From: Emiliania huxleyi CCMP1516
Lineage: Eukaryota > Haptophyta > Isochrysidales > Noelaerhabdaceae
DNA length: 64,000 bases
Assembly (NCBI RefSeq): GCF_000372725.1
Contig: NW_005197128.1
Coordinates: forward strand, 43,314 to 107,313
Reading direction: 5' to 3'
The first letter of the stretch is position 1, and each line of letters starts with the position of its first letter. Position numbers and translations under genes: made by a program. This document shows positions 23,631-34,372 of this stretch, piece after piece. The notes under the pieces were generated by a model. The model had not been told where the DNA came from. It made no database searches and saw only the letters and a program-made list of their open reading frames with translations.

Positions 23631-24839
23631 ATGTGCGCCGCTTCCGTCGTGGACGACCCGTCCGTCCGCGGCCTCGCCGCCTCGCTACGCGAGCGGTGGG
23701 ACCTGGACTACCTGCGGTCCGCTCACCCTCGCACCGCCGTCGAGGTGTCTGCCTCGGAGCACGGCGTGTTGGACGGCACCCTCGAGGCGCACGAGACGCT
23801 CACGATGCGTCTCGATTCCTTCTTGGGCCAGATCTTGCAGGCGAGCCCAGGCGCGCCGTGGCGGCGCCGACCTTCGGCGCTGCGACTGCACCTCGCGCAA
23901 TGTCCGCTCTCGCTGCTGCCTCGGCTCGCCGCCGACGCTCCGCCGCCGCGCTGGGTGGTCGACGCAGCGGCGGCGACGGGCTCGCGGCCGGCGGCGCACC
24001 TCTGGGTCTGCGTCGGCGGTGGCCGCTCGTCGATGCACTACGACTGCGCCGACGGCACGCCTGCTGCCCATTGTCTCAGGCCTCGATGAGTTGAGCTGAG
24101 TATGAGGTGTCGTTCGATGAAGGCTTGTTGGTGGTGGTGCGCGGGTGCAAGCAGCTCGCGCTGCTGCCTCCACACGCGACGCGACAGCTCCGTCCGCGCG
24201 CGGCGCGCGAGCCTAGATGCGGAGTAGAGACCCACATCTCCCCAGCTCTCGGAGCCAAGATGCGGCCGTATTGACTCGGCTGTACCCAGCTGTGCTCGTA
24301 GCGCTCGTGCACTCGATGCTCTGAACACACTGCACGACATATAGCCACGCCCTCACTCTGGCAGAGTCTCTGTACTCTGATGTCCTCACGGCGTGTGCCC
24401 TCGCGACCTAGGCGCACGGCCCGTCGGCCAACCACGTGCGGCTGAGAAGAGAGGGACACGTAGTTGGTGGGCGAGGAGGCACAGGGCGAGGCACAGTCCG
24501 AACACAGCGGCACACCGGACTTGCCGCCGGGACAATCACGCGCGGCCTCGACAGGTAGACGGATAGAGAGGCGAGACAGCTGTCCGGCCTCTGGGCGACG
24601 CAGAGGCGGTTACACTCGGATCACACTGACACACTGACACACTGACACACAGACGCCAGCCGGCGGCGGCTGGGCAGTCACGCGAGGAGAGGCGCGGCTC
24701 TCTGTTTTCACCGCCGCGGTGTCTCGGTGTCGTAGGCGCGGCTCGACGCAAATGCGCTCGACGCGACCTTTGAGGAGGCGGTGCGGCGCGGGGACGCGTT
24801 GCACCTGCGGCTGCGGGCGGGGGAGGCTGCTCACTAGCG

Positions 24840-24891
<52 letters not shown>

Positions 24892-26561
24892 GCACGCACG
24901 CACGCACGCACACACACACGCACGCACACACACACGCACGCACGCACGCACGCACGCACACACGCACACACGCACACGCACGCACGCACGCACGCACACA
25001 CACACAAACTAGGCAGCTCACACCTCATGTGGTTTGGTGGGGCGGGGGTGGGTGAGTGGTATGTCCCCTCCACGAGAGTAGGCTGCGCACTTGCCCGCGG
25101 GCTGGTGGCACCGCGTCGACTCTGGCGGCGAGGGGGGGGAGAAGGAGGGGACGCTACCCATCGCCTGCTGCTGAACTCATCCATCCACTTATTCCTAGGC
25201 GAGGGGGAGGAGGAGGTGACGCTCGCTGTCAACTACTGGTGGCGCAGCTCGACTCAGCAGCTACCTCGACCTAGATATGCGGAGATGCGGAAGAGACCCG
25301 CACGCACCTTGTCTCCGACGAGCGCTCGGAGGGCCTCCCCTACCTTCCCTGTTTTCCAAACCCTGGTCGGCTGTACCCCGGCGTGGCCGGGAGATTACCC
25401 AAGATGACCCGAGATGACCCGAGATCACCGCTGCACCCAACCATGGTCAGACCCAGACCGGGTGCTAGGCTCCTCGGGTAATCTCGGGTAATCTCGGGTG
25501 ATCTCGGGTGTTAGGCTCCTCGGACAGCGATCTGGCACCGCTCCCGCTGCTGCTCCCGCCACCGCTGCCGACGAGGGCGGGCCCTTGGGTGAGGGGGGGA
25601 GGGGGGGCTCAGTGGCCGCGCTGGTGCTGCGGAGCGCGTTTGAGGCCGCGACGCGCGCCGAGGAGGCACGGTTGCTGGCCGCGGGCGATTGGGCCGAGTC
25701 TCTTGAATAGACCAACTCATTCGTTGATTAGGTGCGGCTGCTGAGGCTGGCCGCAGGCATGTCGCCGCCGCGCAGCGGCGGAGAGGGCGAGGCGGCGGTG
25801 GCTGCGCAGGAGGAGGCGGCGGGGGAGGCGGAGGAGGCAGCGGAGGAGGCGGAGGCGGAGGCGGAGGAGGTGGAGGCGATCGAAGACGACGAGGAGGCAC
25901 TCATGGTTCGCCTGCTGGCCGTCGCCAACGCAGAGGCGGGCGGCGACGGCGTGGCGACGGCGGACGCGCCCGCGCCGCTGTGGTCAATCTCGGGTACTCT
26001 CGGCTCATCGCGGGTCATCTCGGGTCTTCTCGTGCGATAGGCTGTGGACCCGCCCGCACTGCTGCGTGTCCTGCTCGAGTCTGCGGCGTCGCCGCTGCTC
26101 CGCGCCCTCGGAGGCGCGGCGAGCCGCGAGCCGGCTAGGCTGACAGCACTCCTCACGGGCAGCCTCGCTATGGCGGGCAAGCGGGTGCGTGAACGAACTC
26201 AGCGCCTCTCCACACGCGCGGCCTGTGAGCAGGCAGCCTCGGGCCGGCGGGCGCACACGTGCTCGGGCAGAGGCTGCAGGCCGCGCAGGAGGAGGCGGCG
26301 GGGAGTGCGGTGCGCGCAGCGCGGGCGGCGCGCGACCTCCAGCGTACCCTCGGCGCGCTCGGACGCGACGAGCGAGAGCGGCGAGCGGCGAGCGCGCGGC
26401 TGTTGGAGCTCGGCCGCCGTTTCTCGGACCTCGCCGCGCGGCACGTGCTACAGGACACGCTCGGCCTCGATCTGGCGGCCCTCGGCGGCGGCGGCGCCGG
26501 AGAGGAGCAACACGAGGAGGGCGAGGCGCCCCGCAGTGCCAAGCAGCAGAGACGGATGTGA
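23631..26561 (+). CDS. JmjC / cupin-8 family 2-oxoglutarate-dependent oxygenase
   Basis: Fe(II)/2-oxoglutarate hydroxylase or demethylase-like enzyme. The ATG at 23631 opens [12 protein letters not shown]. Exons: 23631-about 24058, about 24100-24199, 24736-24825, 25082-25127, 25199-25259, 25515-25665, 25732-25959, 26041-about 26185, 26271-26561. The spliced core shows the fold in order: [15 protein letters not shown] (HxD metal site), [36 protein letters not shown] (second metal His) and VTLAVNYWW, so both metal-binding sites are present. The C-terminus is a charged, probably coiled-coil region of about 200 residues ending SAKQQRRM. Four or more introns begin with a copy of the next exon's start and use GC donors (24826-25081, 25128-25198, 25260-25514, 25960-26040). 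The first intron boundary, right after the HYD motif, is not settled. Substrate unknown; HSPBAP1-like and tRNA hydroxylases are the nearest known relatives by motif. Confidence 0.82.
24841..25010 (+). repeat. CA / CACG microsatellite inside a JmjC intron
   Basis: About 170 bp of (CA)n passing into mixed CACG repeats. It fills most of the 256-bp intron 24826-25081, between two copies of GCTGC(T/G)CACT. Long purine/pyrimidine alternation of this kind can form Z-DNA. It is responsible for several long paper frames of Cys/Val and Thr/His that are not genes. Confidence 0.95.
25385..25514 (+). repeat. Decamer array (TCTCGGGTAA type) forming a foldback in a JmjC intron
   Basis: Units GAGATGACCC and GAGATTACCC (25388-25425) are followed by the same decamers in inverted order (GGGTAATCTC, 25475-25512). 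The intron can therefore fold into a long hairpin. Related decamers lie in introns of five other genes in this window (see the findings). Confidence 0.8.
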
Positions 26562-28260
26562 GCGTGCGCCACCGCGAGTGCACTGTCTCCGCTCAGCACT
26601 GTTGATTTTTTTGCGTGGCGTGTGTGAGCTCGTGGACGTGGTACGTGGAGCTCGCTCGCTCGCTCGCGTATGAGGTATGTCGTATGTGGCGAAGTGCCGT
26701 GCGTCGCGAGACTGGGAGAGCCGTTCGTGGTGCGTGGAGCGTGGCGGCCTGAGTGCTGAGACGCCTCTCTCACACAACACACAACCTTTTGAGTGCTCGG
26801 CTGTGGTTCCGTCGTCTCCTTCCGCACTCGCGTGGCCGACTGCACGCTAAAGGCTACACGCTCGCACACCACTTGCAGAGTGGCTCTCCCGGGCGCTCAG
26901 CCCACGGCGGAGGCACGCCAGGCCCCGGGCAGCCGGCCGTCACTCGCCTAAGCGCCTAAGCGGCCTAAGCGGGGGGGTGCTTAGGGTGCTTAGGCGCTTG
27001 GGCGGCCCTTGCGAGCGTGGCGGCGTGGTGGTATCGTAATACAAGTGACTCCGATGACACACATGATGCTCTTGCTAGTGTCATTGCTCAGAGAGCAGCC
27101 TCACCGCGTCGAAAGTCTACCACTGGCCCTGGTCGCACACCGCCGCTGAGCTGTGATGATGCCCACAGCACCAGCAGCAAAGGCGGGCGGGCCGGCCCCG
27201 CGGCCATCGCCGCCGCTGCCGCCTCCTCCGCCGCCGGCGCCGCCCCCTCTGCCGTCGCCGTCACCTTGGGCTGCATCACCCGCGCCGCCGCCGCGCACCG
27301 GCTCGTGCTCATTCAAAGGCGCCTCGAGTTGCAGGCCAGCGGTGCTGACGTTGTCGTGGTCGGGCTGCCCAACGTCGGCGCGGGAGGGAGGGGGCAACGC
27401 CGTTATGAAGAGCGCGAGAGCGAGCGCCGACGGCCCAGATTCTGAGCAGCAGCCCGCCTGGTCATGGGCCACTTGCCTACGTGCGTCCAGCTTCCACAAA
27501 TAGGACGAACGTCGAAGTTTGCTCTCCGACGCCGTGCCGAGCGAAACCTTTTCCTTCGAAGCCCGGCGACGTAGCCGGGCGAGCGGAATAGGGCAGCCCT
27601 AGAGAGCACCTTGAGGCCATTCAATAGAGCCCGTACTATAGTCGAGAGTCGATCGCCGGCCCGCGCAGTGCTGCTCTGACCGCTCCGCCGGGCCGCCTCC
27701 GGGCCGCCGCGGCGGAGACGTGCACATAGGCAAGTTGGTATTTTCATATATGAACTTCAAAATAGTATTGGCTAGTCTAATTCTACTCATCACAACTCGC
27801 CAGGAACACCCACACACTATAGGGTCATTGTGTAGCCCTGCTTAGAAGGAAAAGGTTTTCTGCAAGGTCCGTATGCCTTACCGTGTAGTCGGCCGCGTGT
27901 TGCCGCCCCGTCGCGGCTCGCGCGCCAATGTGTATGTGTGCCGCATTGCCAATGTGGGCAGGGTCTTCTATGTTCTCTTTACTCTAACGTCTAACTCTAT
28001 CTCTAAGACGAGAAAGAGGGAAGAGAGGAACAGGAAGCAGGATTAGGCAGGAACGCCCTCGTGTGTTCACTGCACACTGCTTTGTCATTGTCTTCACAAT
28101 AAAAGAAACAAGCCCACTTCACAGCGGCCATAGCCCATTCGGTTGATCGCCGCACCAGTCACGCTCGCCCAACTATGAGGGGCGGGCACTTCCGCTCTTC
28201 CGGCCTGGCGGTCAACAAAGCCCATTGATCAATGGGCAGAGGAGAGGGGCGGGAGCGCGC
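26562..28260. other. Intergenic, no supported gene; contains a palindromic TAAGCG repeat
   Basis: Between the JmjC stop and the ubiquitin stop. At 26945-27003, CCTAAGCGCCTAAGCGGCCTAAGC-like units are followed by their inverted copies (GCTTAGGGTGCTTAGGCG), which makes a hairpin. The 3' UTR of ubiquitin should lie at 28000-28260. Frames at 27100-27450 are Ala/Pro-rich low complexity and are not called. Confidence 0.5.
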
Positions 28261-28934
<674 letters not shown>

Positions 28935-29389
28935 TGGCGGTCAGTGATGGCTTTCCCCCTCTGGATGTTTCCAAAAGAAAATAACGCCGCGCGCCAGCGG
29001 AGCTGGGAAGAGGACCGCCGCAAGCGGCGTGGCGTGGAGCGGTTGTGCATCCCTCCGGGGGCCCCTCTGCGCCGGGGAGGCGTTGTTGGAGGCTAGGACG
29101 CAAGCGTCCGTCGCCCTTTTCAAACTCGGGGCCCACTCCGCTACGCTCCGACCACGCAAAGTGAAGGGGTGCTTTCGGAGCATGAGGACGAACCTCGCAT
29201 CCCCTACTTTGCCGACACGCCCCTCGAGTGCAAGGTGACTGCATCCATGTTCTCTTACGGGTAGCCACTTGCGTCAGCGGCACGCGAACATTTGTGCACC
29301 CCTTTCCCCCCCTCCTCGTGCAGGTGCGCGCAAAGCAGCAGCGGCGGGAAGAGGGCGAGGTAGCACCGCTCGTTGTCCTGCCAAGAAAA

Positions 29390-29890
29390 TGGGTGGCTGG
29401 CTCGCCGCGTCCTTCAGCGAGAAAGCACCGCACCGCGGTGTCAAGCCCAGCCTTTATTACGTCGGCGACCCCCTACCTCTCGAGCAAAGAGACGTCGGCG
29501 GATGGCGCGCTGCAGACGACGTCGGATTTGCGGTGCTTCGCCAAAAAACGAGTTTTCATGGGAGCGTGGCGGGCCTTCACTCCCTAGCTTGTACGCCAGG
29601 CGGCTCACGGAGGCGGCGGCAGTCACTAAGGCACTGCAGATCCATGTGCGGGTTCCCGCTGGTCCAAGAACTTTCGCGCACAAGCCAAACGAGGCGACAC
29701 AGCCCTGCGTAGGAGCGGCTGCCTTTCCCGTCGGCAGCGATTGGCGCCGGAGAATACTTCGACCGCGACCTGCAAGACTATTCGGGATTTGCCGCCGCCG
29801 GCTTCGAAATCCCGCCCGAGCTGCCGCCATCGATGCACCAGGGCTCGTACTTCAACCATTTCATGGTGCGCGCGCCCCTGCCTTGCCTGA
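29390..29890 (+). other. Possible orphan exon(s), low support
   Basis: One 60-codon stretch (about 29705-29885) reads like protein: IGAGEYFDRDLQDYSG, then FEIPPELPPSMHQGSYFNHF, ending at ATG|GTGCGC, which could be a splice donor. Upstream at 29420-29587 another frame gives TSATPYLSSKETSADG. No start, no matching downstream exon and no family was found. It may be a decayed gene or part of an element. The rest of 29900-30500 holds nothing I can name. Confidence 0.25.
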
Positions 29891-30504
29891 GCCGTTGGAC
29901 GTGAACTTGACGCGATGAAGCGCCCGTAGGTTCGCTTCCGGACGGAGGAGCCAAAGCAGAACGTATTCATGTGAGGAGCTTCAGTAAGCGGGCCGGTCTC
30001 GCACAACACGGGTGGCAGGGAGGGCGCGTGTGCGAGAGGCACAAGTAGTGGCTAGCCCGCAGGGTTGTCTACTTGCTCTTAGTCTGTGCGCTCAGCCCTG
30101 ACGGCCGGCTCTCAGGAGTCAGGTCAGCGGCCGACCTGAGACGACACGCAATCCTGCCCCCCAACCCCCCAAATGAGGCCTGCTTCGGGAGTCGATCGAT
30201 CGCGTGTCCCCGCCTGTTGCGCGTGCTGTGGTGCTGCCTGGCCTCTGCTCAGTGCTCTCGTCGTGGCACGTCGTGCTCTCCACCTCTCTCGCTATACGCG
30301 CACTCTGCCAGCAGCGCATGCCACGGATTGCCAGCAAGCCGCGTGGAGAGGCCGTGGGCGCGTGGGGGCGGGGGCTTATAGGGGCCGCACCACGAAAAAG
30401 TAGATATTTAAAAACGAGAGCCGTTTAACGCCCCCCACCCCGAGGCCCGCCCCCCCCGCGTGGGCGTGCCGCAGACAAGTCTCGACCCTCCGCCCCTTCT
30501 TTAG

Positions 30505-30558
30505 TCTCAGCCTACGTGCCATCCCCTCGAGCGGGGAGTTCGGCACGTCGGCGTCATC
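30505..30558 (-). promoter_or_regulatory. SECIS element (type II-like) in the 3' UTR of the selenoprotein PDI
   Basis: Minus-strand hairpin about 75 bases after the proposed stop. The core is ATGA (30557-30554) opposite CTGA (30510-30507). An 11-bp stem pairs GCCGACGTGCC with GGCACGTAGGC (one G.A mismatch). The unpaired AA (30540-30539) follows, and an extra apical mini-helix CTCCCC/GGGG closes the top. This matches the eukaryotic SECIS plan (quartet, helix, AA, form-2 top). The ATGA-to-AA spacing is 13 nt, one longer than usual. It should recruit SBP2/eEFSec to decode the in-frame TGA at 31391-31393. Confidence 0.8.
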
Positions 30559-30630
30559 TTGGAGGTACGGCGGGTGGCTCGAAGGATGAGGGTTACCTCA
30601 AGAATGAGGGTGCGATCGGGACGCGGCGCT

Positions 30631-31589
30631 CTAGACCTGCAGCGGCAACGGCGGGAGGGGGGAGGGGTGGGTGAGGGAGTGAAAGGGGGAAGGAGAGGAT
30701 GGCTTCGGCTGCTGGCCTCGTCCTTGGCAGTCGCGGCAGGCTTGGGCGCCGCGGCCGCCTTGAGGAGCTTCATCTTCGGCGCAACCTGCGCCGGAGGCAG
30801 CGCCTCCTGTCATCGGTGCCTTGGCGGTGGGGAGCGGCGCTTGCTTGCAGCGCACCTCCTTCTTGAGCGTCTCGACGCCCTTCTGCGACGTTTCGTACTG
30901 CGCCTGCAGCCCCTCGACGAACTTCTCGTGCTCCGCCTCCTTGGCCTTGATCTTGGCCTTGAGCCCCTATGATTCATTTTTCACTTTTCAGTGACAGTGT
31001 GTACACATATAACTCGAACTTTTTCTGCCAAGTCCGGTGAGCGACCTCGATCTGCTTCATCCGCTCCTCCTCCGGCAGCGCCATCACCTCCTCGAGCTCC
31101 ACCTTCTCCTCGTCGGTGCACTTGTCGAGCATGGCGGCGGAGCAGCCCGGGCCGAGCGTCGCGGCAAAGGCCTTGAGGGCGTCCAGATCGCGACCCCCGC
31201 TGTAGTCCTCGCCCTCCTCGTCCGGCGGGTTGAAATACTTGATCGTCGGGAAGCCCTCGACGCCAAAGCGTTCGCAGAGCGCCTTGGCGTTGTCGGCCGT
31301 ACAGTCGACGTCGGCTATGACGACCTTGTCGCTGCTCTTGTATGACTGAGCAAGAGAGTCCCAGGCGGGCTTCATGCTCTTACAGTGCCCTCACCAGGGC
31401 GCGAGAAACTTGATGAAGGCGGACTTGCCTCCCTTGAAGACGGCTTCGTCGAAGGAGCTGTCGGTGAGCTCTGTGGAGGGACGAGGTGGCTGAGTGAGCA
31501 GGAGGCGGGCAGTGTGTGTGCGGTGTGCTGCGTGCGGCTCACGCGTGCGTCGCACCGAGCGCGCCGGCGATAGCGGAGAGGGTGAACAT
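30631..31589 (-). CDS. Selenoprotein PDI-like thioredoxin (active site U-G-H-C)
   Basis: ER-type thioxidoreductase of 214 residues with selenocysteine. Exons: 31589-31556 (MFTLSAIAGAL, signal start), 31470-31046, 30966-30856, 30785-30717 and 30636-30631; all phases close. The thioredoxin core reads SAFIKFLAPW-TGA-GHCKSMKPAW: the TGA at 31391-31393 occupies the first Cys position of the CGHC motif, and the frame continues for another 170 codons (VVIADVDCTADNAKALC, VEGFPTIKYF with the cis-Pro). A Lys/Glu-rich coiled-coil tail follows, ending AATAKDEV, which resembles an ER-retrieval signal. The last intron uses a GC donor and its exact ends are less sure. A SECIS-like hairpin lies in the 3' UTR. 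A PDI-like selenoprotein (EhSEP2) is known from Emiliania huxleyi, and this gene is probably its counterpart. A plain annotation would split it into two false genes at the TGA. Confidence 0.88.
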
Positions 31590-32268
31590 TGGTTCCGCGG
31601 CCGCCAAAACCAAACTCTGAGTAAAAGAATTTTACGCACCCGCCTCGCACGCCTCTGAGTAAAAGAAATTTACGCAGCACCCGCCTCGCACGACTCTGAG
31701 TAAAAAAATTTCCGCTCTGTGAGAAACGGGTTTGGAGGGAGGGCGGCGCCAGGCGCACCGCTTCGGCGCGCCCATGGGACGACGAAGCACGTGTGGTTGA
31801 AGATGCCTGCGTGGGACGAACACGGGATTGGAGGACGGGCAAGATGTTCAGGCGGGCCGGGTCCGCTGAGCACCGTACAGCGGCACGTTTCCTAAGCACA
31901 GCCACAGGTCCACGCAGGGTCCACGTCTGAGTGAGGTCTGACGCCGCCGCCGATGCAGAATTCTAGCGGCGACGAAAGCGCACCACGTCGCGACCGACGC
32001 CTTGAGCGAGCATGCTGCGCCACTGATCGTACTGATAGTGATCAGCGTCCATGGCCAATGCTCATCATGGGCATGGCATGCAGCGCGGCAGTGCCGCCGC
32101 AATCTGGAAGCGAGCGAGCGCGAACGAAGTAAAACGAGCGAGCGGGCTTTACTTCTGTGTCGTTAGTTAGGCTGGAGGGAAAGAAAGAAATTTCAAGAAG
32201 TCTCTGAAAGAAGTCTCTCTCTCTCAGTCTGGAGGGAAGTTGTTTTAACAGGTATGTTGTTGTTGGCA

Positions 32269-32337
<69 letters not shown>

Positions 32338-32846
32338 GAGACTCCGTGTATCGTAAGCTTCCGCCCGCCCGCTAGTCCGCCGTCCGCCGGCCTGAAACGA
32401 AAATAGGTCCGCCGGCCGCAGAACAACCCGAACGCGCTGTCCATCTGCCGCGCGCACAACATGTGGTACCCATGGGTGCAGTAGGACCTGCATTTCGTTT
32501 GGGACCGTACAGCTGTATGTACCGGCCGTACAGACTACAGTGAGCTCCGCAGGACTGTGACGTGTGGAGGTGAGTATAACACATAACAGAGGCACGGTCG
32601 CGGTACACACCATCCCATCCCTCTCCCTTGTGCCCTTCGGTTGAGGGTTGTCTGTTTTCTTTCTTTTTCTTTTCCATCCCTCGTTTGCGTTGTCTGTTTT
32701 CTTTCCTTTCCTTTCCGGGACTGGCGCGCACTGGCCACTGGCACTAACACACAGCGGCAGAGTAAACGAGAATGTCGCGTGCAGGTGAAACAAATTCATG
32801 TCGGCGCACTCAAGTGACCCGATGCTCCTTGTGATGTCGCGCTTGC
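31590..32846. other. Intergenic with short tandem repeats and a GA microsatellite
   Basis: Upstream of the selenoprotein: three copies of a unit of about 40 bp, CTCTGAGTAAAAGAATTT-like followed by CCGCCTCGCAC (31612-31720). Further on there is a (GA)n run at 32271-32341, preceded by AAGTCTCTGAAAGAAGTCTC repeats. No gene is seen. The promoters of two divergent neighbours are not both here: the acetyltransferase at 32847 ends, rather than starts, at this side. Confidence 0.6.
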
Positions 32847-33812
32847 TCACGCCTGTGCCTCTCTCGTGAAGCGTATATCGCCGTACTCACCATCGTTCGA
32901 GAACCCGAGCCTCTCATACAACCGCACCGTGCCAAACCTGCTGCTTGCGTCGGCCAGCAGGAAGACCCGCTTGCCCTGCGCAGAGAGCGCAGAGCACATC
33001 GCCGCCAGGAGCTGCCCCGCGTATCCGTTGCAGCGGCGCTCGGGCGGCGTGTACACGAGGCTCAGCGAGACGCCAATCTCGAGGAGTCGACGCCCCACGC
33101 AGGCCATGGAGACCACACCTTCGCCCTCGACATGCCAGACGTACAAGTCGCCGCGCGAGAGAGGGCCCTCTCGCAGCGTCTCACGGCACTCGTCGAGGCT
33201 GGGCGGCGCCGATACGCTGCCAAGGGCGTCGCGAGCGAACTCGACGTTCCACGCCGCCAAGCAGTCGAGCAGAGCCGACGAGCACACACACAGGTCCGTT
33301 GTGAGCGCACCGGCCGTCGAGTCACCTCCACTCACCACCCGCTGGAGCGTGCCCCCCGGTGCCGCGGATGCCAAGGCGCAATCCCCTCGCAGCTCCATGG
33401 CAATCGCCGAGAGGCCTGGCGTGGCGGTCACGCCCGGGAACGCGTCGAGGAAAGCCGACGCAAAGGCTTGACGTGACGCAGGGCCACCCATGCTCATGGA
33501 GACGCGGGAGACGAGGGATGCATTCTCCTCGCGGGCGGATTGCACGACAGCCTTGGCGGCGTCTGGGCTGAGCGCACCGGCGATGTTTGCTGCGACAAAG
33601 CTTTGGCGGTTCATAACCTGTGCCACCACTACCGCCGCCACGACTTGATCGTTGCCGTCGAGAACGGAGAACAGCAGCCTAGAGGTGCTGTCGAGCGACG
33701 TGTTGTGGGCGTTGGATAGGAGGTGCTGATTCATCGCGACATGAGAGAGGAGCAGGTCGCCGCAGACGGCCATAAACGACACTGCGTCCGGATGCAGCCG
33801 CACTGTGGCCAT
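32847..33812 (-). CDS. GNAT-family N-acetyltransferase
   Basis: Single-exon gene of 321 residues with a clear ATG (MATVRLHPDAVSFMAVCG). The C-terminal half carries the GNAT acetyl-CoA fold: VSLVYTPPERRCNGYAGQL is motif A, with an RxxGxA-like RCNGYAGQL in place of the usual Q/RxxGxG/A, and VFLLADASSRFGTVRLYERL gives the motif B pattern (N/S...YxxxGF, here YERLGF). The N-terminal half (residues 1-200) resembles the second acetyltransferase-like domain seen in predicted acetyltransferases that act on small molecules. No targeting signal is obvious. Substrate unknown. It is intron-free, unlike most neighbours. Confidence 0.85.
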   Translation of the reverse strand: MATVRLHPDAVSFMAVCGDLLLSHVAMNQHLLSNAHNTSLDSTSRLLFSVLDGNDQVVAAVVVAQVMNRQSFVAANIAGALSPDAAKAVVQSAREENASLVSRVSMSMGGPASRQAFASAFLDAFPGVTATPGLSAIAMELRGDCALASAAPGGTLQRVVSGGDSTAGALTTDLCVCSSALLDCLAAWNVEFARDALGSVSAPPSLDECRETLREGPLSRGDLYVWHVEGEGVVSMACVGRRLLEIGVSLSLVYTPPERRCNGYAGQLLAAMCSALSAQGKRVFLLADASSRFGTVRLYERLGFSNDGEYGDIRFTREAQA

Positions 33813-34372
33813 CTTCTTGTGGATGGGACGCAGGCTTTCTGGCCACGGTGAGTAGAGAACTTATTCACGAGTTTCTCAGCGGCGGCAATTGAACGTCGAC
33901 AAATTTTACCGAAGGTCGAGAAGAAAGTTCGTGGTCGCCAAAAACGGCGAAGCGAGTCCGGGCGGAGCGCTACTGCGCCTCGCCCCGGGCAGCGCCCAGA
34001 GGCGCCGCGGGTTTCTCCCACCCGCCATTCCCCCGCGCTATGTGTGTATGGCGCTATTAGTCCCATGTCCTTGCTCGGCGGCTCTGTTTGATCTGTGGCG
34101 TCGTGTTGGGGCGTGCCCCTCCTTAGCACCGCAGACAGAGGGGGGGTTGCGCGAGTCCAAGCATGGGTGCGTGAGTGAGTGTGAGAGTGTACACACACAC
34201 ACACATGGGTGTGCATGGCCATCACGGCTAGGCATCCTGACCTGACGTGTGTGTGTTCTACGCTGTAGCCTCGCTCAGTGCCTGGATCTCCCAATTCTGT
34301 AGCAAAAAGTTTACTGGTTACCGATCTCGGCCTCGTTTTTCTTCATTTGCCTGACGCCCCAAAAATGTACAT
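33813..34372. other. Intergenic between divergent genes; no gene seen
   Basis: Must contain the promoters of the acetyltransferase (-) and the 7TM gene (+). A short CACACA run occurs at 34191-34205. I see no TATA-like or other motif worth calling. Part of it may be an upstream exon coding the signal peptide of the 7TM protein. Confidence 0.5.

Noticed and set aside
24536-25232. Cys/Val-rich and Thr/His-rich frames over the CA repeat
   Set aside because: Pure microsatellite translation; the repeat lies inside a JmjC intron.
31372-31905. Separate minus-strand gene upstream of the selenocysteine TGA
   Set aside because: Different frame, low complexity; the true coding frame passes through the TGA into the PDI core.
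32245-32850. Frame with a long Leu-Ser run over the GA repeat
   Set aside because: Translation of (GA)n on the minus strand without recognisable flanks.
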